A stretch of DNA of 64,000 nt from Sphingomonas sp. QA11 (GTDB lineage: Bacteria; Pseudomonadota; Alphaproteobacteria; Sphingomonadales; Sphingomonadaceae), in the NCBI RefSeq assembly GCF_028473665.1, contig NZ_CP098774.1, forward strand, positions 3,686,501-3,750,500, written 5' to 3'. The position numbers were made by a program, and so were the translations under genes. Of the stretch, positions 6,701 to 16,102 are shown piece by piece. The notes under the pieces are model-generated. The model did no database searches. It saw only the letters and a list, made by a program, of their open reading frames with translations, and had not been told where the DNA came from. The first letter of the stretch is position 1; every line of letters starts with the position of its first letter.

Positions 6701-8911
6701 TTGGATTTGTATCGACCCCGGATTTCCGGCGCGAAAGCGCGCGTCCTCAGTTCGGCGATCGCTCTTTCTACCGTCCTTGTGAACGCGCCCGCTTTCGCTC
6801 AGTCGAAAGACGGTGCGCCACAGAAGGGCGAGCAGCAGGCTAAAGCGGATCAGGCGCGGGACGACAGCGGCGACATCGTCGTCACCGGTTCCTATACGAC
6901 GAATGCCAAGCTGGATTCCGCGACCGGTCTCGGCCTTTCCATTCAGGAAACGCCGCAATCCGTCACCGTCATGACCGCACAGCGCCTGGAAGATCAGGGT
7001 ATCCGCACCCTGAGCGATGTCGCGAACAACGCCGCCGGCGTCTCGTCCAAGGCCTTTGACAACGCACGCAACGGCTTTTCCGCGCGCGGCTTCTCCATCG
7101 ACAACTATCAGATCGACGGTGTTCCGCTGCAGTGGGACGCCGGCTACAGCGCCGGCGAGTCCGAAATCGATGTAGCGCTATATGAGCGGGTCGAGATCGT
7201 GCGGGGCGCGACCGGCTTGCTGACCGGCGCGGGCAACCCCTCCGCCTCGATCAACCTTATCCGCAAACATGCTGACAGCCGTAGTTTCACCGCTACGGCA
7301 ACCGTGTCCGGCGGCAACTGGAACCGCTATTTCGGCATGCTCGACGTGTCGACGCCGATCACGTCGGATGGCAATGTGCGGGCGCGCGTGGTGGCCAAAT
7401 ATGAAGACGGCGATTCCTACATCGACCTGCTCCATAACAGGAAGCTCGTCCTGTACGGCGTGATCGACGCCGATCTTTCCAACACCACGAAACTGAGCGT
7501 CGGGGCCAGCTATCAGGACAACAGCCCGCGTGGGACTCAATGGGGCGGCCTGCCGGTCTGGTATACGGACGGCACGCGCACCGACTGGTCGCGATCCAAG
7601 ACGATCGGTGCCGACTGGACGCGCTGGGCATCCACCAACCAGACCTATTTCGCCAATTTCAATCAGCAGATCGGAGACGACTGGAACCTGCGTCTCTATG
7701 GCAGCTATTCGCGCAACCGGGGCGACATGCAGTTGCTCTATCTCTACGGTCAGGTGGACAAGGCCACGGGCCTTGGTCTCGGCCCGTCGCCCGCAAATTA
7801 TCAGAGCAACCTTCGCCAGATCGACATCGGCGCGCGGCTAACCGGAAAATATCACCTTTTCGGCCGTGAACACGAGTTGATCCTTGGCACGAGCTTCGCC
7901 CGGCAAGCGCTCGATTTCTACGGCTTCGCGCCCGATTATTCGAAGCTCCCGCCCATCGGCAATTTCTTCCAATGGGACGGCTCCTATCCCGAGCCGGCAT
8001 GGGGCAGCGTCGGGACACACGACGTTCAGTGGCGCACGAAACAATGGGGCTATTTCGGCGCGACGCGGCTGTCGCTGACCGATCACCTGAAGGTGATCGC
8101 GGGCGGCCGTCTGAGTTCGTGGGAGCGCACTGGCGTAGCGTACGGCAGCTCTGCCGATTTCGGCGATCGCAATCGCCTCCTGCCTTATGCCGGCGTGCTC
8201 TACGATGTCCTCCCGGGACAGACGCTGTACGCCAGCTACACCAAGATATTCCTCCCGCAGAACAGCCAGGATCGCAACGGCGCCTTTCTGCCGCCGATCA
8301 ACGGCGTCAATTACGAAGGCGGCCTGAAAAGCAGCTTCTTCCACGGTGGGCTCAACACCGCGGTGTCAGTCTTCCACATCGAGCAGGACAATCTCGCGCA
8401 GGTCGATACGGGCTATCTCGTCCCCGGCACGATCAACCAGGCCTATCGCGCGGCACGCGGCGCACGGAGCGACGGTTTCGAGATCGAGGCCAATGGCGAA
8501 GTGCTGCCCGGCTGGGCCCTGAGCGGCAACTACACCCAGTTCTGGGCGAAGGATGCCGGCGGCGCCCGCATCAACACGCTGTTCGCGCAGCAATTGCTGC
8601 GGATCTTCTCGACCTATCGCTTCGGCGGTGGGCTGGATGGCCTCACCGTCGGCGGCGGCGTGAACTGGGAAGGGTTGAGCTATACCGACACCACCAATCC
8701 CGTCACGAAGAATCCCGAGCGCCTGAAGGTCGAGCCCTACGCGCTCGTGAACCTGATGGCGCGCTATCAGCTTCGCAACGGGATTTCAGTGCAGGCCAAC
8801 ATCAGCAATTTGTTCGACAAGAAATATTATTCTCAGATCGGTTTCTACAATCAGGTCGCTTTTGGAGCGCCGCGAAGCGCGATGTTTACCCTGCGATATC
8901 AATATCGATAG
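6701..8911 (+). CDS. TonB-dependent siderophore receptor
   Basis: A roughly 736-residue outer-membrane receptor for ferric siderophores. It has a signal peptide (VLSSAIALSTVLVNAPAFAQ), a plug domain (ETPQSVTVMTAQRLEDQGI, ARGFSIDNYQIDGVP, YERVEIVRGATGLLTGAGNP) and a beta-barrel ending in aromatic-rich strands (MFTLRYQYR). The plug wording is closest to the FpvA/FoxA/FhuE class. No ATG fits; TTG 6701 is chosen for the GGGGG at 6689-6693, with TTG 6695 as the alternative. A Fur-like dyad lies upstream. No siderophore synthesis genes are nearby, so it probably takes up exogenous siderophores. Confidence 0.92.
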   Translation: MDLYRPRISGAKARVLSSAIALSTVLVNAPAFAQSKDGAPQKGEQQAKADQARDDSGDIVVTGSYTTNAKLDSATGLGLSIQETPQSVTVMTAQRLEDQGIRTLSDVANNAAGVSSKAFDNARNGFSARGFSIDNYQIDGVPLQWDAGYSAGESEIDVALYERVEIVRGATGLLTGAGNPSASINLIRKHADSRSFTATATVSGGNWNRYFGMLDVSTPITSDGNVRARVVAKYEDGDSYIDLLHNRKLVLYGVIDADLSNTTKLSVGASYQDNSPRGTQWGGLPVWYTDGTRTDWSRSKTIGADWTRWASTNQTYFANFNQQIGDDWNLRLYGSYSRNRGDMQLLYLYGQVDKATGLGLGPSPANYQSNLRQIDIGARLTGKYHLFGREHELILGTSFARQALDFYGFAPDYSKLPPIGNFFQWDGSYPEPAWGSVGTHDVQWRTKQWGYFGATRLSLTDHLKVIAGGRLSSWERTGVAYGSSADFGDRNRLLPYAGVLYDVLPGQTLYASYTKIFLPQNSQDRNGAFLPPINGVNYEGGLKSSFFHGGLNTAVSVFHIEQDNLAQVDTGYLVPGTINQAYRAARGARSDGFEIEANGEVLPGWALSGNYTQFWAKDAGGARINTLFAQQLLRIFSTYRFGGGLDGLTVGGGVNWEGLSYTDTTNPVTKNPERLKVEPYALVNLMARYQLRNGISVQANISNLFDKKYYSQIGFYNQVAFGAPRSAMFTLRYQYR

Positions 8912-9000
8912 GCGCGGCGGAAGTGAGTTCTTCGGACGGCCCACCGATCTCGTTCTGGTCGGTGGCGTTCGATGCGCGACTCTGCACGATCGCAAGCATG

Positions 9001-9034
9001 GTGGACCACGCTTCACGGCTTCTTCGTGGTCCAC
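9001..9034. repeat. Inverted repeat downstream of TonB receptor
   Basis: GTGGACCACG (9001-9010) and CGTGGTCCAC (9025-9034) are perfect 10-base inverted arms with a 14-base loop; a third partial copy (GAGTGGACCA) follows at 9038-9047. It lies about 90 bases after the receptor stop and could end its transcript, but no T-run follows. The rest of 8912-9134 shows no gene. Confidence 0.5.
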
Positions 9035-9134
9035 TTCGAGTGGACCATCACGTAACATATTGAGATTTCGCGGACCGACGCGAGCCATTTTACCGCAGAT
9101 TTCTAGGGCTTCCTGGGGCATCCGCGTTATGGAC

Positions 9135-9210
9135 TGGTGCCGCTTACAGGACTCGAACCTGTGACCCCCGCATTACGAATGCGATGCTCTACCAACTGAG
9201 CTAAAGCGGC
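9135..9210 (-). tRNA. tRNA-Thr (anticodon CGT)
   Basis: The minus strand folds as a complete 76-base tRNA. The acceptor stem GCCGCTT pairs with AAGCGGC, the D-arm is GCTC..GAGC, and the anticodon stem TCGCA/TGCGG (one T-G pair) carries loop TTCGTAA. The T-arm is ACAGG TTCGAGT CCTGT, with an encoded CCA. Anticodon CGT reads ACG (threonine). Confidence 0.97.
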
Positions 9211-9384
9211 ATATCCCCCGTGCGGCCCGTGGACGGGCTTTCGCGAGGGGGCGGCGCTTATCACCTGTCTCGCCGGCTGACAAGCGCTCAGACTGCAAGC
9301 GCCCCCTTTACGCAACGTTTACCACGCGCGGCGCAGAAGGGCGGGACAGCGGGCTGATCCAGGCCCTTGAGGGTAGCTTTCTGC

Positions 9385-10665
9385 ATGGATAACGTCCGCG
9401 GTTTCGAAGAGGATCGGGTGGATCACGATCACGATACCGGCGCGAGCGGCGTCGACGAGCCGCGCCTCGACATCGGCACCGATGAGCGCCGCATGCATGT
9501 CCGCGCCTATAACCACTGGGTCTCGCTGCTGCGCGGTCGCGCCTACCCGTCGATCGAGGATCTCGATCCGGCCAATATCGCCGATTTCGGCCCGCACAGC
9601 GTGCTGCTCGATTTCTCGAACGGGATCGAGGATCCGGCGATCCCGTATCTCGGCCGGCTGCTCCGCGAGGAATGCGCGCTTGATCACAGCGTCACCCACA
9701 TCGCCCAGGTGCCCAGCCGCTCGCTGCTGTCGCGTCTGACCGACCATTATCTGCAGATCATCGCGAATCGGGCGCCGATCGGCTTCGAGGCCGAATTCGT
9801 CAACACGCGCGGCCACAACACCATGTATCGCGGCATCCTGATGCCCTTTTCCTCGGACGAGGATTCGATCGACTATATCTATGGCGTGATCAACTGGAAG
9901 GAACTGGTCGACGCCGAGACCCAGGCGAAGCTGGATGCCGAGGTCGATGCGTCGCGCCGCGCCGCGCCCAAGCCGGCGGCATCAGCCCCGGCCTGGGCCG
10001 ACGGCCCGAGCGCAGGGATCGAGGACGCCGCGGAGGAGGCGCCGCCGATCCAGGGCATCGGCACGTCGCCACCCACCGGCAGCCTCACCGACCAGCTGAT
10101 GCTTGCGCAGCAAACCGCCGCCGCGGTGCGCGCGGCCGACACGCGCACGCGCAGCACGCTCTACCGCGCGCTTGCCCGCGCGCATGATTTCGCCGCCGCC
10201 GCCGACGCCGATCCCGTCTCCTACCAGGCGCTGCTCGACCATGCCGGCATCGCCGTGCAACTCCGCGCGCCGATGACACCGGTCGTGAAGCTCGTCTTCG
10301 GTGCGGATTACGACAAGACGCGGCTGACCGAATATGCCGCCGTGCTGTCCCATGCCCGCCGCGCCGGCGTGCCCGCCGGTGCGCTGACCGAGTTCCTCGA
10401 AGGCTTCGAGGGCGGCATCAAGGGCGTGGTAAAGGCCGAGCGCGACGCGAAGAGGCCGACAGCCCCTTCGGCCCCGGCCGATCCGGCGACCGTGCTTGAC
10501 GCCCGCCCGACGCTTGCCAGGGTCTCGATCGACACCGGCCTCCACACCGGGGACTATGTCGTCCTGCTGGCCCGTGCCGGCGATGGCGGCACGCTCGACA
10601 TCGTCGCGGCCGTCGGCGGCGACACCGCCCTTACCCAGCGCGCCATGCGCCAGGCGGCAAGCTGA
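9385..10665 (+). CDS. PAS-like domain protein (PAS_5 type), function unknown
   Basis: A 426-residue cytoplasmic protein. The N-terminal half (RMHVRAYNHWVSLLRGRAYP, IEDLDPANIADFGPHSVLLD, GFEAEFVNTRGHN) has the layout of the alphaproteobacterial PAS_5 family. The middle is Ala/Pro-rich and low in complexity, and the C-terminus is a helical plus beta segment (LARVSIDTGLHTGDYVVLLARA) I do not recognise. No kinase, cyclase or DNA-binding output domain is visible, so a sensory or localisation role is only inferred. ATG 9385 follows GAGGG; an upstream in-frame TTG at 9367 is less likely. It stands alone between tRNA-Thr and the efflux operon. Confidence 0.7.
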   Translation: MDNVRGFEEDRVDHDHDTGASGVDEPRLDIGTDERRMHVRAYNHWVSLLRGRAYPSIEDLDPANIADFGPHSVLLDFSNGIEDPAIPYLGRLLREECALDHSVTHIAQVPSRSLLSRLTDHYLQIIANRAPIGFEAEFVNTRGHNTMYRGILMPFSSDEDSIDYIYGVINWKELVDAETQAKLDAEVDASRRAAPKPAASAPAWADGPSAGIEDAAEEAPPIQGIGTSPPTGSLTDQLMLAQQTAAAVRAADTRTRSTLYRALARAHDFAAAADADPVSYQALLDHAGIAVQLRAPMTPVVKLVFGADYDKTRLTEYAAVLSHARRAGVPAGALTEFLEGFEGGIKGVVKAERDAKRPTAPSAPADPATVLDARPTLARVSIDTGLHTGDYVVLLARAGDGGTLDIVAAVGGDTALTQRAMRQAAS

Positions 10666-10791
10666 ACGCCATCTCGCATCGCTGCTCTCGATTGACGGCG
10701 GCAATGTCGGCCACCTAAGCCCTTTTCCGTGGCTCGCCCGCTGATCGTCCGGATCGAGTCGGGGGAACGCGAGGGCAAGGAAGGCAGGAGC

Positions 10792-12453
10792 GTGGCGGAA
10801 TACGTCTTCAAGCCGCACGAAAAGCCGACGATGCCGGGGTCGCCGGCCAATCCCGATCACCCTGCGCGCCGCCGTTTCTTCTATTTCCTGATCGGGTGCC
10901 TCATCGGCGTTACCGGCGGCCTCGGCAACGCGCTGGTGACGGTCAATCTGAACTTCGCGCAGGGCACGCTCGGCCTCAACAGCAACGAGAGCGCCTGGCT
11001 CACCGCCGCCTATTTCATGACCAATGTGACGGCCAACCTGCTGCTGGTGAAATACCGCCAGCAATTCGGGTTGCAGCCGTTCATCCGCTACACCCTCGGC
11101 GCTTATGCCGCGACGACGCTGCTTCATCTCTTCGTTCATGATTTCTGGACGTCGGTGGCGGTGCGCGCGATGAGCGGGATCGCGGCAAGCGGCCTTTCCA
11201 CCCTGACGCTCCTCTATCTCATGCAGGCCATGCCCCCGGCAAAACGGCTCGCCGGCGTGATGATGGGCATCAGCATCCCGCAACTCGCCTCGCCGCTGGC
11301 GCGGGTCTTCTCGCCAAGGCTGCTCGAATGGGGCGACTGGCACAATCTCTACTGGTTCGAAATGGGGCTGGCGCTGGCCTCGCTGGTGGCGGTGATGATG
11401 GTGCCGCTGCCGCCAAGCGAGCGCGAGGAGGTGTTCGAGCCGCTCGATTTCCTCACCTTCGGCCTGCTCGCGCCTGGCCTCTGGCTGATGATCGCGGTGC
11501 TGTCCGAGGGGCGGATCGAATGGTGGACCGACCAGCCCTGGATGGGCTGGGCGCTCGCCGCCAGCATCGCGCTGATCGCGGCTGCGCTGATCGTGGAGCA
11601 TCGCCGCGCCAACCCGCTGATCAACACCCGCTGGCTCGCCACGAGGGAAGTCCTGCGGCTGATGGCGGTCGCGGCGTCGGTCCGGATCCTCCTGTCGGAA
11701 CAGGCGTTCGGATCGGTCGGGCTGTTGACCGTGCTCGGCATGATCAACGACCAGATGGTCGTCCTCAATATCATCATCGTGCTCGCCTCGATCGCCGGCC
11801 TCGCCACCGCGGTCCTCACGTTCCGCCCCAACAACGTCGCCCGTCCGATCACCATCGCCGTGGTGCTGATCGTAATCGGGTCGTTCATGGATGCCGATGC
11901 CACCAACCTCACGCGCCCGAGCAGCTTCTATCTCAGCCAGGCGATTATCGGCTTCGCCTCGCTGCTGTTCCTGGCGCAGGCGATGGTGATCGGCATCGCG
12001 CGGACCCTGCTCGCCGGCGGGCGGAACTTCGTCAGCTTCGTCGTGCTGTTCAGCATCAGCCAGAGCATGGGCGGTCTGATCGGCAATGCGCTGCTCGGCA
12101 CCTTCCAGGTGATCCGGGAGAAATTCCATTCGCACGCCCTGGTCCAGCATATCGTGATGACTGATCCGCTGGTCGCCGCGCGGCTGCGGGCTGGCGGCGG
12201 CGCTGTGGCGGGCGTGGTCGGCGATCCGGCGCTGCGCAGCGCGGAGGGCGCGGCGATCCTGGCGCAGCAGGTCGCGCGCGAGGCGAACATCCTCGCCTAT
12301 AACGACGTGTTCCTGCTGGTCGGCGTGCTCGCTATCCTCGTCGCCTTGTGGGGCTATGCAATCCGCTGGTCGATCCGCCGGCGGGGCGAACAATCACCCA
12401 TCATCCTGCTGCAACAGGCAATGCAAAAGACACAGGCGCAAGAGGGCCAATGA
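10792..12453 (+). CDS. MFS efflux transporter, EmrB/DHA2-like
   Basis: A 553-residue inner-membrane protein of the 14-helix drug:H+ antiporter class. SNESAWLTAAYFMTNVTANL corresponds to the EmrB-type helix 1-2 region. The GTG at 10792 is chosen because AGGAAGGCAGGAG lies immediately upstream; a further in-frame GTG at 10729 lacks a ribosome-binding site. It is followed by a membrane-fusion protein (one base after the stop) and an outer-membrane factor, so the three genes form a tripartite export pump. Substrate unknown. Confidence 0.85.
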   Translation: MAEYVFKPHEKPTMPGSPANPDHPARRRFFYFLIGCLIGVTGGLGNALVTVNLNFAQGTLGLNSNESAWLTAAYFMTNVTANLLLVKYRQQFGLQPFIRYTLGAYAATTLLHLFVHDFWTSVAVRAMSGIAASGLSTLTLLYLMQAMPPAKRLAGVMMGISIPQLASPLARVFSPRLLEWGDWHNLYWFEMGLALASLVAVMMVPLPPSEREEVFEPLDFLTFGLLAPGLWLMIAVLSEGRIEWWTDQPWMGWALAASIALIAAALIVEHRRANPLINTRWLATREVLRLMAVAASVRILLSEQAFGSVGLLTVLGMINDQMVVLNIIIVLASIAGLATAVLTFRPNNVARPITIAVVLIVIGSFMDADATNLTRPSSFYLSQAIIGFASLLFLAQAMVIGIARTLLAGGRNFVSFVVLFSISQSMGGLIGNALLGTFQVIREKFHSHALVQHIVMTDPLVAARLRAGGGAVAGVVGDPALRSAEGAAILAQQVAREANILAYNDVFLLVGVLAILVALWGYAIRWSIRRRGEQSPIILLQQAMQKTQAQEGQ

Positions 12454-12454
12454 G

Positions 12455-13576
12455 ATGAGCGAAACCAACGAGGCAACGCCCGAAGCGCCGGAAATCGAAC
12501 GCCAGATCGATTCGCCTCCCGGCTGGCGCCCCGCGGTCAAGACACCCCCGACGGTCTTCCTGATCGTCGTGCTGGCGCTCTGCGCCATCCTCGCCATCCT
12601 CTATGCATGGCGCCTGCCCCCGTTCGCCGGCTGGACCGAACGGACCGACAATGCCTATGTCCGCGGCCGGGTGACGATCATCAGCCCGCAGGTCAGCGGC
12701 TATGTCACCGACGTTCCGGTGCAGGACTTCGCCGAGGTGAAGGCAGGCCAGGTCCTCGCGACGATCGACGACCGGATCTATCGCGCCCGGGTCGCCCAAG
12801 CCGAAGCGAACGTCGCCGCGCAACAGGCAGCCCTCGCCAATTCGAGCCAGGCGCAACGCTCGCGCGAGGTCGCGATCCAGAGCCAGGACGCCGGCATCGC
12901 CAATGCCAGTGCTCAGCTCGTCCGCGCCCAGGCCGACATGAAACGCGCCCATGCGCTGGTCGCCGACGGATCGATCTCGACCCGCGAATTCGACCAGACC
13001 CGCGCCACCCTGCTCGCCGCCGAGGCAGGTGTGCGCCAGGCCCAGGCGAGCCGCTCGATCGGCACGCAGGACGTCCGCACCGTGCTGGTCGGCCGCGCGG
13101 GACTCGAGGCGGCGGTGGAGTCGGCCAGGGCGCAGCTCCGCCTCGCCCAGATCGATCTCGACAACACCATCATCCGCGCGCCCGAGGCAGGCCAGCTTTC
13201 CGAAATCGGCGTGCGCCGCGGCGCCTATGTCACCGCCGGCACTCAATTGCTGTTCCTCGTGCCGCACACTGTGTGGGTCGTCGCCAACTACAAGGAAGCG
13301 CAGACGCGCGACATGGCGATCGGCCAGCACGCACGCTTCAAGGTCGACGCACTGGGCAGCGCGGCGCTGACCGGCCATGTCGAGAACATGTCCCCCGCCG
13401 CCGGATCCGAGTTCGCGGTGCTGAAATCCGACAATGCGACCGGCAATTTCGTGAAGGTGGCGCAGCGCATCGCGGTGCGCGTGGCGATCGATCCTGGCCA
13501 GCCGCTCGCCGCGCGGCTTCGCCCCGGCATGTCGGTCGAGCTCAGCATCGACACGCGCGGCGGGAAGCGCCCGTGA
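12455..13576 (+). CDS. HlyD/EmrA-family periplasmic adaptor protein
   Basis: A 373-residue membrane-fusion protein. An N-terminal membrane anchor (VFLIVVLALCAILAILYAW) is followed by the barrel-sandwich half-motif (TDNAYVRGRVTIISPQVSGYV) and a long alpha-hairpin rich in Ala/Gln. The second half-motif (DNTIIRAPEAGQLSEIGV) and a beta-barrel follow. This is the EmrA layout, which links the inner-membrane transporter to the outer-membrane channel. ATG 12455 begins one base after the transporter's TGA, indicating translational coupling. Confidence 0.92.
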   Translation: MSETNEATPEAPEIERQIDSPPGWRPAVKTPPTVFLIVVLALCAILAILYAWRLPPFAGWTERTDNAYVRGRVTIISPQVSGYVTDVPVQDFAEVKAGQVLATIDDRIYRARVAQAEANVAAQQAALANSSQAQRSREVAIQSQDAGIANASAQLVRAQADMKRAHALVADGSISTREFDQTRATLLAAEAGVRQAQASRSIGTQDVRTVLVGRAGLEAAVESARAQLRLAQIDLDNTIIRAPEAGQLSEIGVRRGAYVTAGTQLLFLVPHTVWVVANYKEAQTRDMAIGQHARFKVDALGSAALTGHVENMSPAAGSEFAVLKSDNATGNFVKVAQRIAVRVAIDPGQPLAARLRPGMSVELSIDTRGGKRP

Positions 13577-14970
13577 TCCGGGCGACATCCTGCACGGCGC
13601 TGCTGCTGCTCGCATCCTGCGCCGGCCCGGCGGTGGAGATTGCCCGGATCGCCCCCGTCTCGCCGCCGCCCGCCTGGCGCACCGATGCCGGGCCCGTCGC
13701 GCCGCTCGACCGCGCCTGGTGGCAGGCGTTCGGCGATCCGGCGCTGACCGCGCTGGTCGAAAAGGCGCTGGCCAACAACCCCGACATCGCCATCGCCGCC
13801 GGCCGCGTGCGCGAGGCGCGGGCCAACATCGCGCTGGCCCGGTCGCGGCTGCTCCCTACGCTCGATGCCGGCATCGGCGGCGGCCCCTCGCGCTCGGTCA
13901 ACGCCTTTGGCCTGCCGCTGAACCAGACCGCGCTGCAGCCACAGATAGAGGCCAGCTACGAGATCGACCTGTTCGGCCGCCTCGCCGATCAACACTCCGC
14001 CGCGCGCGTTGCCTATCTGGCAAGCGAGGCGGCGCGCGACGCCGTCCGGCTTTCTGTCGCCGGTGCGACGGCGAACGGCTATGTCACCCTGCGCGGCCTC
14101 GACGCCCGGCTTGAGGTCGCCCGCTCAACCCTCGCGGCGCGATCGGATTCGCTGCGCATCGCCCGGTCGCGCGTCAGCCACGGCTATTCCCCCAAGCTCG
14201 AGTTGCAGCAGGCCGAAGCCGAATATGAAGCGACAGCGCAGATCATCCCCCAGATCGAGCTCGGCATCGCCCGGACCGAGGACTCGCTCAGCGCGCTGAC
14301 CGGCGAAACCCCGCAGGCGGTCGCGCGGGGTCTTGCGCTTGACCGGCTGGCCGAGCCCGCCATCCCCGCCGGCCTGCCCTCGGAATTGCTGCGCCGCCGC
14401 CCCGATGTGGCCCAGGCCGAATATCAGCTCGCGGCGAGCGACAAATCGCTGGCCGCGGCGCGCAAGCGCTTCCTGCCGCAAGTGCAACTCACCGCCGCCG
14501 CGGGCGCCGCGTTTTCGACGGTGCTGCAGGACCCGATCACGATCTGGTCGCTTGGCGCCAGTATCCTCGCACCCCTGTTCCAGGGCGGGCGGCTGACCGC
14601 GCAGGCTGAAGCAGCCGGCGCGCAGCGCGACCAGGCCGCCTTCGCCTATCGCCGCGCCGCGCTGACGGCGTTCCGCGAGGTCGAGGACGCGCTGGCCGCG
14701 GCCGCGCGGCTCGACGAACAGGCTGCCTCGGCACAGCGCCAGCGCGACGCGCTGGCAGAAGGGCTGAGGCTGGCGACCAATCGCTACCGCGAGGGCTATT
14801 CGCCCTATCTCGAACAGCTCGATGCGCAGCGCGGCCTGCTCGGCGCGCAACTGGCGCTGGTCCAGGTCCGTACCGACGCCCTGTCGGCGCGGATCCAGCT
14901 CTACCAGGCGATGGGGGGCGGATGGTCGATGTGCGCGCCCGGCGAGGGGAGCTGCGCGGTGGGGCTCTGA
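13573..14970 (+). CDS. Outer-membrane factor lipoprotein, NodT family
   Basis: A 465-residue TolC-like channel subunit. The short signal peptide ends in a lipobox (LLLLASC, lipid-modified Cys16), as in NodT/OprM-type proteins. Two OEP repeats follow: WWQAFGDPALTALVEKAL with the ARANIALARSRLLP helix, and SLGASILAPLFQGGRL with an EVEDALAAAAR helix. The GTG at 13573 overlaps the adaptor's TGA (GTGA), so it is co-translated with the pump. A reading frame open far upstream of 13573 is only a shadow of the adaptor gene. Confidence 0.93.
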   Translation: MIRATSCTALLLLASCAGPAVEIARIAPVSPPPAWRTDAGPVAPLDRAWWQAFGDPALTALVEKALANNPDIAIAAGRVREARANIALARSRLLPTLDAGIGGGPSRSVNAFGLPLNQTALQPQIEASYEIDLFGRLADQHSAARVAYLASEAARDAVRLSVAGATANGYVTLRGLDARLEVARSTLAARSDSLRIARSRVSHGYSPKLELQQAEAEYEATAQIIPQIELGIARTEDSLSALTGETPQAVARGLALDRLAEPAIPAGLPSELLRRRPDVAQAEYQLAASDKSLAAARKRFLPQVQLTAAAGAAFSTVLQDPITIWSLGASILAPLFQGGRLTAQAEAAGAQRDQAAFAYRRAALTAFREVEDALAAAARLDEQAASAQRQRDALAEGLRLATNRYREGYSPYLEQLDAQRGLLGAQLALVQVRTDALSARIQLYQAMGGGWSMCAPGEGSCAVGL

Positions 14971-15057
14971 CTGCCCTGGAGGGGCAGGAACCAGCGCGGG
15001 AAAGACAGGTAGCGATGACGCTATGGGGACGCATACGGGCAGGCACTGAAAGCGCGA

Positions 15058-15087
15058 CGCCCGGCCCTTGCCTGAGAGAGCCGGGCG
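15058..15087 (-). terminator. Hairpin between convergent genes
   Basis: CGCCCGGC and GCCGGGCG form a perfect 8-base GC-rich stem with a 14-base loop, just downstream of the 72-residue minus-strand gene. On the minus strand only a short CTTTC follows, so it is a weak intrinsic terminator candidate. Confidence 0.45.
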
Positions 15088-15095
15088 CCCGGACG

Positions 15096-15314
15096 TCAGT
15101 TGCCGCTGTCGTCGTCGCTTGGCGGCGCCTCGCTGTCGTCGGCCGGCTGGGCCTCGCCCTCGGCGAAATGCTCCTTCACTGCCTTGACGCCCTCGAATCC
15201 GGCAACGGCGGCGGCCGCCTTGGCGAGCAGCCCCGCATTGGGATCGACGGCTTCGAGCGCCTTGTCCCCGGCGAAGGCGCCGGCGGCTTCTTCAGCAAAA
15301 TCCAGAATACCCAT
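15096..15314 (-). CDS. Small acidic protein, unknown
   Basis: A 72-residue protein with ATG at 15314 preceded by GGAGAA. The first 50 residues are Ala-rich and helix-forming (FAEEAAGAFAGDKALEAVD, LLAKAAAAVAGFEGVKAVK), and the tail is strongly acidic (EAPPSDDDSGN). There is no signal peptide or membrane segment and I do not recognise a family. It lies downstream of the methyltransferase of the two-component operon, 44 bases away on the same strand, so it may be the operon's last gene. A clear ribosome-binding site and sphingomonad-like codon use support it being real. Confidence 0.65.
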   Translation of the reverse strand: MGILDFAEEAAGAFAGDKALEAVDPNAGLLAKAAAAVAGFEGVKAVKEHFAEGEAQPADDSEAPPSDDDSGN

Positions 15315-15358
15315 GTATTTTCTCCACACCAGGCGACTCGTTGCCTGGCCGGCCGATG

Positions 15359-16102
15359 CTAGGCCGCGCCACGTGTCAGAATCCTGACAGCTTGGTGACG
15401 CCCGGCGCGAAGAGGGGCGCGGCGCGAGATGCGATAGACGGTCGCCGGCGGCACGTTCAGCACCGCGCGGCCAACCACCACCGCCTTCAGCCCGAGCCGG
15501 TCGAGGATCGGCCGCGGCACCGGGCAGTGCCGCCCATAAGTGAACTGGTACAGCGCCCCGCCAGCGCCGAGATGCACGAACGCCCCGCGCATGATCGCGA
15601 AGACCTTGCGCCGCGGCATGTTCAGCAGCGGCAGCCCGCTGATCACCGCGCCCACCGGCATGGCGTCCGGCAACGCGAATCCGCCCAGCCGGTCGGCGTC
15701 CAGCGCCAGCAGCCGTGCCTCGGGAAAGGCCCCGCGCAGCGCCCGGCCGAACAGGGGATCGGATTCGATCAGGGTCAGGTCGCGCTCCCGCACGCCGCGC
15801 GCCAGCAGCGCCCGGGTGAACACGCCGGTGCCCGGCCCGAGCTCGATCACGCCCGCGCCGGGTTCGACTCCGCTGGTGATCAGCCGCGCCAGCGCCTGCC
15901 CCGATGGCAGGATCGCCCCCACCTGCGACGGCCGCGCCACCAGCGCCCGCAGGAAGCGCACCGTCTCGGCGACACCCCGCGCCGCGCGCCTTGCATTCCA
16001 CCCCGACGGAATCGCTCCCGGCATCCACATTCCTCCGATCCGCGCCATGCGGACGGAGCGGCGTAGGCGGCCAGGATTGCGCGAACCTTGCGTGACGGTC
16101 AT
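15359..16102 (-). CDS. PmtA-like class I SAM-dependent methyltransferase
   Basis: A 247-residue methyltransferase. Motif I is VIELGPGTGVFTRALL. SGLPLLNMPRRKVF and ALYQFTYGRHCP resemble the phospholipid N-methyltransferase (PmtA) group, which methylates phosphatidylethanolamine towards phosphatidylcholine. The ATG at 16102 overlaps the histidine kinase's TGA (ATGA), giving tight coupling to the two-component genes; the longer in-frame start at 16150 lies inside the kinase gene. The substrate is inferred: PmtA-like proteins of this length also include uncharacterised methyltransferases. Confidence 0.75.
   Translation of the reverse strand: MTVTQGSRNPGRLRRSVRMARIGGMWMPGAIPSGWNARRAARGVAETVRFLRALVARPSQVGAILPSGQALARLITSGVEPGAGVIELGPGTGVFTRALLARGVRERDLTLIESDPLFGRALRGAFPEARLLALDADRLGGFALPDAMPVGAVISGLPLLNMPRRKVFAIMRGAFVHLGAGGALYQFTYGRHCPVPRPILDRLGLKAVVVGRAVLNVPPATVYRISRRAPLRAGRHQAVRILTRGAA

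Noticed and set aside
9982..12393. 803-codon open frame antisense to the PAS-type gene and the efflux transporter
   Set aside because: Same antisense GC artefact; the plus-strand genes have clear families.
12607..13572. Extension of the NodT-like frame upstream through the adaptor gene
   Set aside because: It is a shadow of the HlyD-like gene; the lipoprotein signal starts at GTG 13573.
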